A model generated the notes under the pieces. It did not search any database and had not been told where the DNA came from. It saw nothing but the letters and a program-made list of their open reading frames with translations. A stretch of 39,141 nucleotides of DNA from Lachnospiraceae bacterium (GTDB lineage Bacteria; Bacillota; Clostridia; Lachnospirales; Lachnospiraceae), in contig SFNX01000007.1 in the NCBI GenBank assembly GCA_004552595.1, forward strand, positions 1-39,141, in the 5' to 3' direction. The translations under genes and the position numbers were made by a program. Shown one piece after another: positions 1 through 7,808 of the stretch; position 1 is the first letter of the stretch, and the number at the start of each line of letters is the position of its first letter.

Positions 1-455
1 CAGAACAGCTTTCCTTTAATCCAGGCCTTGAATTTATTTCCTGCTGTCATTTTATCAATTTTAAACGGTACTACCCCGCCAGGCGCAATAGTATCTACGT
101 CCGAAACCTCCATAACCTGGTTAGAACCACAGTACGGGCATTCATTTGCAACTTCAAGTGCATCATATACTGTTGTAGCACCACATGATTTACAAGTTAC
201 TGTTTTCTGCTTTGTACCCCAGTCGAAATTGCCTGTAAACTGAGCGCTTTCAAAATCAAGTTCTTCTGCTTTTTTAGGTATACTGCCTTCTTCCTTAATT
301 TCTTCTGTGTAATCACAATAAGGACAATGCAGCTTAGAAAGTGCCGGATCATAGTCCATTACACCGCCACACTGCGGACACTTCCTGTCAGTCTCCTTCA
401 TTGTTTTTGTCTTTTGAAGATTCATTACATCTTCATAACCTGCTTCTGTTCCCAT
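1..455 (-). CDS. TFIIB-type zinc-ribbon protein, C-terminus beyond window
   Basis: The reading frame starts at an ATG (455-453) preceded by AAGGAG and runs off the left edge, so only about the first 151 residues are seen. Two C-x2-C pairs (KCPQCGG and HCPYCDY) form a first zinc ribbon near residues 26-47. A second pair of CxxC motifs (CKSCGA and CPYCGS) lies near residues 88-110. The spacer between them is acidic and lysine-rich. Proteins like this in Lachnospiraceae are usually named TFIIB-type zinc-ribbon or PriA-like zinc-ribbon proteins, but they are not helicases and their role is unknown. The gene lies 21 bp downstream of the 459-aa gene and is probably co-transcribed with it. The zinc-ribbon call is secure; the function is not. 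Confidence 0.8.
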   Translation of the reverse strand, partial: MGTEAGYEDVMNLQKTKTMKETDRKCPQCGGVMDYDPALSKLHCPYCDYTEEIKEEGSIPKKAEELDFESAQFTGNFDWGTKQKTVTCKSCGATTVYDALEVANECPYCGSNQVMEVSDVDTIAPGGVVPFKIDKMTAGNKFKAWIKGKLF

Positions 456-476
456 TATAACTCCTTAATTCAATCG

Positions 477-1856
477 CTATCTGTTCATTAATATTTCAAA
501 TTCCTTTATTTCAGTAGGAATCATCGCATTATAATCATCGATTCTCTTTTTCATTGTCTGAATAAGCTTTTTATTCTTCTCAATCTGATTATTAACTACA
601 TTAATATACTCAGAATACAAATTGTTTTTAATAAGCTCTGCTCTTATATCCTTATTAAAGTAGCAGAATCTCATAAGTATGCTTCTTGAAACCCTGTTGA
701 GTCTTATATTGCCTTCTGCTTCATTTGCAATGAGCTTTGAGTAATCCTCAACGAAGATGTCTTTAATGTTATGCCTGTATTTTGCATACTGCGCACTAAC
801 CTTCTCCTTCTGTTCCTGCGAAAGCTGGTGGTTCTTTTTAAATGTTGAGATGTAATTATAAAAATATGCGCACAACGATGGATCCGATATATCCTGCCAT
901 CGTGCGCCCTGCTCTCTTTTACAGAATTCCCATCTGTATTCACCGCAGCATTTAATGAGCTGAGGCTTAAGCTCTGAATTCAGGAACTTAGGGAAAAACA
1001 TCCTTGATGGAGTCTGTCTGTTTCTTCCTTCGATTTCCTGCCACATCATAGGTCTTGAGCCTATTATTGGAAGCAATATAATATCCGGAAGTATTTCCTT
1101 CTGAATGCGGACGTTTTCAATGCCGACTTTTGGATTGGCATATGTATATTCGTGATTGAAAAGATTAATGTCAACATTGACGATTCCCTTCAACACTTTA
1201 TCAACCTCATCATTCATTAAAACTGCTTTAAGAAGAGGCTTTTCAAGTGATGCCTCATTAAATATGGCAAGGAATCTTGTAGGTGATCCCGACACTCTTC
1301 TCATAATGGAAAAAGCGTTGTTCAGCTCATATTCAAGCTTCTTATGCCTGTCACATAACATAGGGCGAAGATCTGCTTCTTTTATCTCATGTGTTCTTAC
1401 CATATCTCTTAACGACTGCTCATAATCAATCGACATATCGTTCATAGATGGCATTCGTTCACCTCTGTGCACAAGACATAACCATTCGAATAAGGAAATA
1501 GTATTCTCTTTTTCCATTTCCATGTACAATTCGGTAAGCTTACATATTGCTATTGCATTCTGCATTCCGGCAAGCTTTTCATCCATATATCCAAAGAGCA
1601 GAAACATCTGAATCTCAGGCGGAACTCCGTCAGCATCAAATACCTTAAATATACATTCCCTGTAGCAGTCAAAAAACAGAGAATTCAGCTTTTTACGAAT
1701 GGTACGCTTTTTCTCATCATCCTTCTCAACCATATATGTATCGATAAGGTCTCTGTATTCTTTTATCTCATAATCACTGTAGCCTGAAAATTTTAATATC
1801 TTCTTTAAAGAATCTGTAACGATCTCTTTATAAAGCATTATATCCTGTTGTTCCAA
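477..1856 (-). CDS. Unrecognised 459-aa cytoplasmic protein
   Basis: I do not recognise a family. The protein is 459 residues, charged, mostly predicted helical by eye, with no signal peptide or membrane segment. A C-terminal lysine-rich helical stretch (about residues 425-445) could be a coiled coil. The open frame starts with TTG at 1856, preceded by AAGGAA at a good distance. The first ATG is six codons further in and has a weaker site, so the TTG start is preferred but not certain. The upstream neighbour is tRNA-Glu with a terminator, and the downstream neighbour is the zinc-ribbon gene 21 bp away, which suggests a two-gene unit. Codon use looks like that of its neighbours. Confidence 0.8.
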   Translation of the reverse strand: MEQQDIMLYKEIVTDSLKKILKFSGYSDYEIKEYRDLIDTYMVEKDDEKKRTIRKKLNSLFFDCYRECIFKVFDADGVPPEIQMFLLFGYMDEKLAGMQNAIAICKLTELYMEMEKENTISLFEWLCLVHRGERMPSMNDMSIDYEQSLRDMVRTHEIKEADLRPMLCDRHKKLEYELNNAFSIMRRVSGSPTRFLAIFNEASLEKPLLKAVLMNDEVDKVLKGIVNVDINLFNHEYTYANPKVGIENVRIQKEILPDIILLPIIGSRPMMWQEIEGRNRQTPSRMFFPKFLNSELKPQLIKCCGEYRWEFCKREQGARWQDISDPSLCAYFYNYISTFKKNHQLSQEQKEKVSAQYAKYRHNIKDIFVEDYSKLIANEAEGNIRLNRVSRSILMRFCYFNKDIRAELIKNNLYSEYINVVNNQIEKNKKLIQTMKKRIDDYNAMIPTEIKEFEILMNR

Positions 1857-1972
1857 TTATTTATTCCTTTTATATACTAAACTTGAACCCCTCATGGCTA
1901 TAATCACGCTTGTTCTAAGCATACTCCATAGAATCACAATGTAATAATAACACAAATTACATTTTATGGCAC

Positions 1973-2001
1973 AAAAAAACACGACTAAAGTCGTGTTTTT
2001 T
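1973..2001 (-). terminator. Bidirectional intrinsic terminator after tRNA-Glu
   Basis: A CACGAC/GTCGTG stem with a four-base loop is flanked by an A-run on the left and a T-run on the right. Either strand therefore reads as hairpin plus U-tract. On the minus strand it lies just past the tRNA 3' end and separates polC/tRNA transcription from the 459-aa gene. Confidence 0.8.
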
Positions 2002-2017
2002 AAAATAATATTGTGAG

Positions 2018-2089
2018 CAGCTGATAGGGGAATCGAACCCCTGTTTCCGCCGTGAGAGGGCGGCGTCTTAACCGCTTGACCAATCAGCC
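2018..2089 (-). tRNA. tRNA-Glu (anticodon CTC)
   Basis: Read on the minus strand, the 7-bp acceptor GGCTGAT pairs with ATCAGCT, with one G-U pair at the end, and the discriminator is G. The D-arm is GTC...GAC. The anticodon stem CCGCC/GGCGG holds the loop CTCTCAC, giving anticodon CTC, which reads the GAG codon. The T-arm is AGGGG-TTCGATT-CCCCT. The length is 72 nt and CCA is not encoded. It sits between polC and a terminator. Confidence 0.95.
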
Positions 2090-2091
2090 GT

Positions 2092-2130
2092 ACTTGCATA
2101 TATTACACTAACAAAAGATAATATGCAAGT
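2092..2130. repeat. Inverted repeat between polC and tRNA-Glu
   Basis: Ten-base arms, ACTTGCATAT at 2092-2101 and ATATGCAAGT at 2121-2130, are separated by 19 bases. On the plus strand six T follow, so it would be a terminator there, but no plus-strand gene ends here. On the minus strand it folds between the polC stop codon and the 5' end of the tRNA. It could be a processing signal, or it could cover a weak tRNA promoter (TTGCAT, 17 bases, TAATAT). Confidence 0.6.
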
Positions 2131-2135
2131 GTTTT

Positions 2136-5100
2136 TTAAAATTCCCCAAAATAATCATTAAGCGAAATCTGGTTAGATTCAGGAAGGTCTCCAAGAAGTC
2201 CGAGTTCATACATCTTATCGGTAATTGTCTTTGAAACCTTTGAGCGTTCCCTAAAGTCATCTCTTGAAATAAACGGACCTTCCTTGCAGGCGTTTGCTAT
2301 GCCTTCTGCTGCCACAAGTCCCATTCCGTCAATACTACCTATATGCGGCATAATCTTTCCTTCAATAATAGTACACGACTTCGGATCGGCCCTAAAGATA
2401 TCAAGCGGCAGAAATTCAAAGCCCCTTGCATACATCTCTTCAACTATTCTCATATCCTTAAGCTCGGCCTGTTCCTTAGGAGACAAAGAATCTTTGCGAT
2501 TTCTTAAATCATCAAGATAATAGTGGAGTGTGTTAGCCCCACGGCACATTTTTTCATAATTGAACGCATCTGCACGTATACTGAAATATGCAGCATAATA
2601 TGCAAGCGGATAATTTATCTTATAGTATGCAATTCGCCATCCCATCATTACATACGCAACGGCATGAGCCTTTGGGAACATATACTGGATTTTCTGGCAC
2701 GACCATATGTACCAATCCGGTACACCGTGATTTATCATGTCTTCCTTATACTGATCCCATTTTTTGCAGCCGCCCTTTGCTACCTTTCCTTTACGGACAT
2801 TTTCCATAATCTGGAAAGCATCACCCGGTTCAAGTCCCTTATTTATAAGGTATGTCATAATATCATCTCTCGTACAAATGGCAGTCGCAATTGTAGCCTT
2901 TCCCTCTTGCAACAGAGTCTGGGCATTTCCGAGCCATACGTCCGTACCATGAGAAAGTCCTGCAATACGAACAAGATCCGTAAATGCCTGTGGCTTAGCC
3001 TCAATAACCATTCCCATGGCAAAGTCTGTACCAAATTCCGGTATTCCAAGGCACCCAAGTTCGCAGCCCCCGATATCCTCAGGCTTAATCTTAAGAGCAC
3101 TTGTGTCTTTAAACAGTGACATTACATCCTTATCATCAAGCGGAACCTTAGTCGGGTCTGTATTTGTAAGATCCTGAAGTCTCCTTATCATTGTCGGATC
3201 ATCGTGTCCTAAAATATCAAGCTTTAATAGGTTATGGTCAATTGAATGATAATCAAAATGAGTAGTTATCATATCAGAATCTGCCTTGTCGGCAGGATGC
3301 TGAATCGGCGTAAAGCTATGTATTTCTTCACCGTGCGGCAATACGACAATACCACCCGGGTGCTGTGATGTTCCGGATTTAATATCTGTAAGACCTTTTG
3401 ATATTCTTGCTATTTCTGAGTCGCGCTTTGAGACGCCTCTCTCATTATAGTATGCCCTCACATAACCGAATGCAGTCTTCTCGGCAACAGTAAGAATTGT
3501 ACCTGCCTTAAATGTATGTCCCTCGCCGAAGATGACTTCTGTGTATTTGTGTGCTTTTGCCTGATACTCACCTGAAAAATTAAGGTCAATATCCGGTTCC
3601 TTATCTCCGTAGAATCCAAGGAACGTTTCAAAAGGAATGTCAAAGCCGTCCTTATTAAGCTTTTCGCCACAGTTTGGACACTCCTTATCAGGCATGTCGC
3701 ATCCGCCGAGTCCTGCGAACTTTCTAACGTCTTCTGAAGTAAAATCAGAGTAATGACATTTTGAACAGTAATAGTGTGGCGGAAGCGGATTTACTTCTGT
3801 AATTCCTGCCATTGTCGCAACAAAAGAAGATCCGACAGAGCCTCTTGAACCAACAAGATAACCGTCTTCATTCGACTTATGAACAAGCTTCTGGGCGATA
3901 ATATACATAACCGCGAAGCCGTTTGAAATAATTGAGTTAAGTTCCTTTTCAAGTCGTTTTCTGACAGGCTCAGGCAAATCATCGCCATATTTCTTTCTGG
4001 CCGTGTCGTAGCATATTTCCGTTAATGTCTTATCCGAATCTTCAATTACAGGAGGACATTTATCCGGTCTTACAGGCTCTATCTCTTCTATCATGTCGCA
4101 TATTTTGTTGGAATTTGTGACTACAACCTCGTATGCCTTTTCTATTCCAAGATACTCAAATTCTTCAAGCATCTCATCTGTAGTACGTAAATACAAAGGT
4201 GCCTGGTAATCTGCATCTGAAAATTCGTTTGCTGTAACTATTCGTCTGTATATTTCATCCTCAGGATCAATAAAGTGTGAATCACATGTTGCAACGCAAG
4301 GCTTATTCAGCTCATCTGCAAGTGCAACAATTTTACGGTTTATATTTCTTAAATCTTCTAAACCGTTAATATTCTCTCTCTTTTCATCTCTAATCAGAAA
4401 TTCATCATTGCCAAGCGGCTGAATTTCAAGATAATCATAAAACTCAGCAGTTTTTCTTATTTCATCCTCAGATCTTCCCTCAAGAATCTTCTCATAAAGC
4501 TCTCCTCTTTCACATGCAGAACCTACAATTATTCCTTCCCTGTACTTGATAAGCTCTGACTTAGGAATTCTTGGTCTCTGGTGGTAATACTTCATATTAG
4601 ACATTGAGACAAGTCTGTACATATTAATTCTTCCAACCTCGTTTGCAGCAAGAAGAATAATATGGTTCATTCTTAATTTCCTGATTTTATTAATTCTTTC
4701 TTCATCAGAATTGCCAAATTCGTTGACTTCTTTTAGTGAACTGATTCCCTTTTGTGAAAACATCTCAACAAACTTAACAAACATCTCTGCAGTTGCATTT
4801 GCATCATCAACTGCTCTGTGATGGTTTTCAAGAGAAATCTTTAACTCCTTACAAATACTGTCAAGAGTGTATTTTCCCATCTTTGGAAGTAGAACTCTTG
4901 CCGCTGATAACGTATCAAGATATGAATACTCAGCCTCGATATGAAGCTTTTCAGCCTTATTCATAATAAAGCCCATATCAAAGCCGGCATTGTGTGCAAC
5001 AAAAACTGAGCCCTTTGCAAATTCAAAAAACCTGGGAAGCACTTCCGAAATAAATGGTGCGTCCTTAACACAATCATCTGTAATTCCCGTAAGCTGCGTA

Positions 5101-6692
5101 ATTCTATAAGGGATAGGCTCCTTAGGATTTACAAATTCAGAAAATCTTTCTGTTATTTTACCACCTGATACTTTTACGGCACCTATTTCGATAATGTTGT
5201 TATTTTCAGGCGAAAATCCGGTTGTCTCTATGTCAAAAACGACAAAATCATCTTTAAGTTCTTTATCCTTAGGATTAATGACAATGTCTGTCATATCATC
5301 GACAAGGTATCCCTCAAGACCGTAAATGATTTTAAAATCCGGATTGGATTCTTTTATTTTAGGAAGCGCATGAAATGCTTCTGTAAAGCCCTGTACTACT
5401 CCATGGTCTGTAATAGCAATTGCCTTATGTCCCCACTTTGCGGCACGCTTTATAACATCACCGGGAGAACATACCGCATCCATTTTGGAAAGCTTTGTAT
5501 GGCAGTGAAGCTCAACTCGTTTTTCCTTTGCCTTATCTTCCCGATGGAATCTGAAATCCTTATACTTCTTAATACCTGTTACATTTGAAAGCGACACTTC
5601 CTTTGAATAATCATCAAACATGAATGTGCCTTCAACCGCAATAAAATTACCGGCTTTAAGGTTCTCCTTCAGTACGTTAGTTCTTGCATCGGCTTCACCT
5701 CTTGTGAACACCTTCATTGTCACTGTGTCTGTAAAATCCGAAATATCAACAAGGAAAATGCAGCCACCGCTCTTAGTATCTCTTGATTCAACATTTTCTA
5801 TCCTGGCTCTTACAGCAAATCCGCCAAGCTCAGTACATGCCTCATATAACGGAGTAAATACACCATCGACACTCTTTCCATAAAATACGTCAGGATCATC
5901 AGGGACTTCAGGTTCTCTGTTCCTGTATCCTTCCCATCTTTTCTCTCTTGTTTTTGGTTCCTTTTGTTTTTTATCATTAAAGCTTTGTTTTGATGTATAT
6001 GTACTCTTTTTTTCTAAAGAATTACTGTCAGACTTTTTCTCAGCCTTTGATTCTTCTGATGCTTCTGTGATCATCATCTCGTCATCATCAGATTTTTTCT
6101 CCTTTGAAAGCTTAAGACGATTTGTAATTTCTGATATTCTGTCATCAACTACTCTGTCAAGATAATCGTTGTAATTGAATGTCTTTTCTTCCTTTTCTTT
6201 ATATGTTATGTTAACTCCTGCCTTAACACCAAGTCGCTCGGTAAATATTGCCTCTATTGTTCCTTTTATTTCCTTTTCAAAGCTTCTTGCAATGATGGTG
6301 TCATTTATTTCAATATTTATATCTTCATCATCTGCGCTAAATTTTGCATTTTTAATAAGGTGGTATATTATTTCATTATTATCCTTAAACTCATCAATAA
6401 TGCTGTCCTTATATTCATTAAGAGTGCTTTTTACTGTATAAGCAGAAGAAAGGTTATATCTTTCTACAAATATAACCTCTACATCCTTCTTTTTAAGAAT
6501 CTGTTTTTTTATTGCAAGACTTAGCTCATTAAGCTGCTTTCTTGTAATAATATGATTGCTCTTAATATAAATTTTTACTCTCTCGCCTGTCTTAGGTCCT
6601 GCCATTTTGAAGATAGTAACATCTTCAGTGACACTTACTAATTCCTGAGACAGTTCTAAAGACGAAAATACGTCACCAAACGACTTTTCCAT
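2136..6692 (-). CDS. polC: DNA polymerase III alpha subunit, Gram-positive PolC type
   Basis: This is the replicative DNA polymerase with built-in 3'-5' proofreading, acting at the fork in the cytoplasm. Domain order fits PolC: N-terminal domain, a charged linker near residues 195-265, an OB-fold, then a PHP region split by the exonuclease. The PHP part shows ELHCHTKLSKMDAV and ITDHG. The exonuclease shows DIETTGFSP, HNAGFDMGF and HHRAVDDANATAE. The polymerase part shows GSRGSVGSS, a four-cysteine zinc knuckle (CSKC and CPNC) and the catalytic PDIDLNFSG, followed by a helix-hairpin-helix/C-terminal region. At 1518 residues it is slightly longer than most PolC proteins (about 1430-1470), mainly because of the charged N-terminal linker. 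The ATG directly abuts the ispG stop codon (TAAATG), with GGGGAG as ribosome binding site inside ispG, so the two are translationally linked. Confidence 0.98.
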   Translation of the reverse strand: MEKSFGDVFSSLELSQELVSVTEDVTIFKMAGPKTGERVKIYIKSNHIITRKQLNELSLAIKKQILKKKDVEVIFVERYNLSSAYTVKSTLNEYKDSIIDEFKDNNEIIYHLIKNAKFSADDEDINIEINDTIIARSFEKEIKGTIEAIFTERLGVKAGVNITYKEKEEKTFNYNDYLDRVVDDRISEITNRLKLSKEKKSDDDEMMITEASEESKAEKKSDSNSLEKKSTYTSKQSFNDKKQKEPKTREKRWEGYRNREPEVPDDPDVFYGKSVDGVFTPLYEACTELGGFAVRARIENVESRDTKSGGCIFLVDISDFTDTVTMKVFTRGEADARTNVLKENLKAGNFIAVEGTFMFDDYSKEVSLSNVTGIKKYKDFRFHREDKAKEKRVELHCHTKLSKMDAVCSPGDVIKRAAKWGHKAIAITDHGVVQGFTEAFHALPKIKESNPDFKIIYGLEGYLVDDMTDIVINPKDKELKDDFVVFDIETTGFSPENNNIIEIGAVKVSGGKITERFSEFVNPKEPIPYRITQLTGITDDCVKDAPFISEVLPRFFEFAKGSVFVAHNAGFDMGFIMNKAEKLHIEAEYSYLDTLSAARVLLPKMGKYTLDSICKELKISLENHHRAVDDANATAEMFVKFVEMFSQKGISSLKEVNEFGNSDEERINKIRKLRMNHIILLAANEVGRINMYRLVSMSNMKYYHQRPRIPKSELIKYREGIIVGSACERGELYEKILEGRSEDEIRKTAEFYDYLEIQPLGNDEFLIRDEKRENINGLEDLRNINRKIVALADELNKPCVATCDSHFIDPEDEIYRRIVTANEFSDADYQAPLYLRTTDEMLEEFEYLGIEKAYEVVVTNSNKICDMIEEIEPVRPDKCPPVIEDSDKTLTEICYDTARKKYGDDLPEPVRKRLEKELNSIISNGFAVMYIIAQKLVHKSNEDGYLVGSRGSVGSSFVATMAGITEVNPLPPHYYCSKCHYSDFTSEDVRKFAGLGGCDMPDKECPNCGEKLNKDGFDIPFETFLGFYGDKEPDIDLNFSGEYQAKAHKYTEVIFGEGHTFKAGTILTVAEKTAFGYVRAYYNERGVSKRDSEIARISKGLTDIKSGTSQHPGGIVVLPHGEEIHSFTPIQHPADKADSDMITTHFDYHSIDHNLLKLDILGHDDPTMIRRLQDLTNTDPTKVPLDDKDVMSLFKDTSALKIKPEDIGGCELGCLGIPEFGTDFAMGMVIEAKPQAFTDLVRIAGLSHGTDVWLGNAQTLLQEGKATIATAICTRDDIMTYLINKGLEPGDAFQIMENVRKGKVAKGGCKKWDQYKEDMINHGVPDWYIWSCQKIQYMFPKAHAVAYVMMGWRIAYYKINYPLAYYAAYFSIRADAFNYEKMCRGANTLHYYLDDLRNRKDSLSPKEQAELKDMRIVEEMYARGFEFLPLDIFRADPKSCTIIEGKIMPHIGSIDGMGLVAAEGIANACKEGPFISRDDFRERSKVSKTITDKMYELGLLGDLPESNQISLNDYFGEF

Positions 6693-7790
6693 TTATGCTC
6701 CCCAGTTATCAAGCTCGTATTTAAGAGTATTAAGCAGTTCGCTTTCAGGAACTTTTTTGATTATTTCACCCTTCTTAATCAATAGTCCCTCTTTTATTCC
6801 GCCGGCAATTCCTATATCTGCCTCTTTAGCTTCACCCGGGCCATTTACGACACAGCCCATGACAGCAACTTTAATATTAAGGTTATATCCCGTAACAAGC
6901 TTTTCAACCTCTGATGCAAGTGATATAAGATCTATATTTGTTCTTCCGCATGTAGGACATGAAACTACTTCTATTCCGCCTTCTCTTAGCTTAAGCGTTC
7001 TTAATATAAGCTTGGCAGAAATAATCTCTTCAACCGGGTCTCCTGTCAGTGACACTCTAATAGTATCTCCAATACCCTGTGAGAGAATAATACCAAGTCC
7101 GATTGATGACTTAATATTCCCCGACTTAACTGTACCTGACTCTGTTATGCCTACATGAAGCGGGTATTTGCATTTTGGTGCAATTAATTCATGTGCCTTA
7201 ACACACATCATCACATCTGATGACTTAATAGATACAACAATGTTGTCATATCCTGCTTCTTCAATCATTCTGACCTTATCAAGCGCAGACTCTACTATAC
7301 CTTCTGCTGTTACACCACCGTACTTCTCAACAAGCTCTTTTTCAAGAGAGCCGCTGTTAACACCAACTCTTATCGGAATATTCTTAGCTTTTGCCGCATT
7401 AACTACTGCTTTAAGGTTGTCTTCTCCACCGATATTACCGGGATTTATCCTTATTTTGTCAGCTCCGTTTTCAATAGCCAGAATCGCCATTTTATAATCA
7501 AAATGTATATCTGCAACAAGCGGAATATGAATCTGCTTCTTGATTTCTCTAATTGCCTTTGCCGCATCTTCATTCGGAACAGTGCATCTTATTATCTCGC
7601 ATCCCGCCTCTTCAAGCTTTAGAATCTGCTTAACTGTCGATTCTACATCTTCTGTCTTAGTATTCGTCATTGACTGAATAAGAATCGGATTACCGCCACC
7701 AATTACTCTGTCACCAATCTTAATTACTTTAGTGTTGTCTCTTAACATATTAATAATCACTTTCTCTATATATTGTGGTGATTCATTCAT
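6693..7790 (-). CDS. ispG: 4-hydroxy-3-methylbut-2-en-1-yl diphosphate synthase
   Basis: IspG (GcpE) is the [4Fe-4S] enzyme that converts methylerythritol cyclodiphosphate to HMBPP in the MEP isoprenoid pathway. The iron-sulfur ligands are visible as CPTC (C278, C281) and GCVVNGPGEA (C313 and the following Glu). The N-terminal TIM barrel has the typical IGGGNPILIQSMTNT and LVADIHFDY segments. The length of 365 residues is normal. The chosen ATG at 7790 has only a weak upstream GTGGG; an internal ATG at 7748 would start closer to the usual N-terminus. It lies 18 bp downstream of the Ig-like surface gene and directly abuts polC. Dxr, earlier in the same pathway, is encoded about 7 kb upstream in the same direction. 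Confidence 0.97.
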   Translation of the reverse strand: MNESPQYIEKVIINMLRDNTKVIKIGDRVIGGGNPILIQSMTNTKTEDVESTVKQILKLEEAGCEIIRCTVPNEDAAKAIREIKKQIHIPLVADIHFDYKMAILAIENGADKIRINPGNIGGEDNLKAVVNAAKAKNIPIRVGVNSGSLEKELVEKYGGVTAEGIVESALDKVRMIEEAGYDNIVVSIKSSDVMMCVKAHELIAPKCKYPLHVGITESGTVKSGNIKSSIGLGIILSQGIGDTIRVSLTGDPVEEIISAKLILRTLKLREGGIEVVSCPTCGRTNIDLISLASEVEKLVTGYNLNIKVAVMGCVVNGPGEAKEADIGIAGGIKEGLLIKKGEIIKKVPESELLNTLKYELDNWGA

Positions 7791-7808
7791 TTACCCACAT
7801 CATCAATT

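Noticed and set aside
1857..2099. 80-codon minus-strand open frame
   Set aside because: It runs straight through tRNA-Glu and its terminator; the tRNA explains the sequence.
2523..3119. 198-codon plus-strand open frame
   Set aside because: Antisense to conserved PolC motifs, with no ribosome binding site and unlikely composition.
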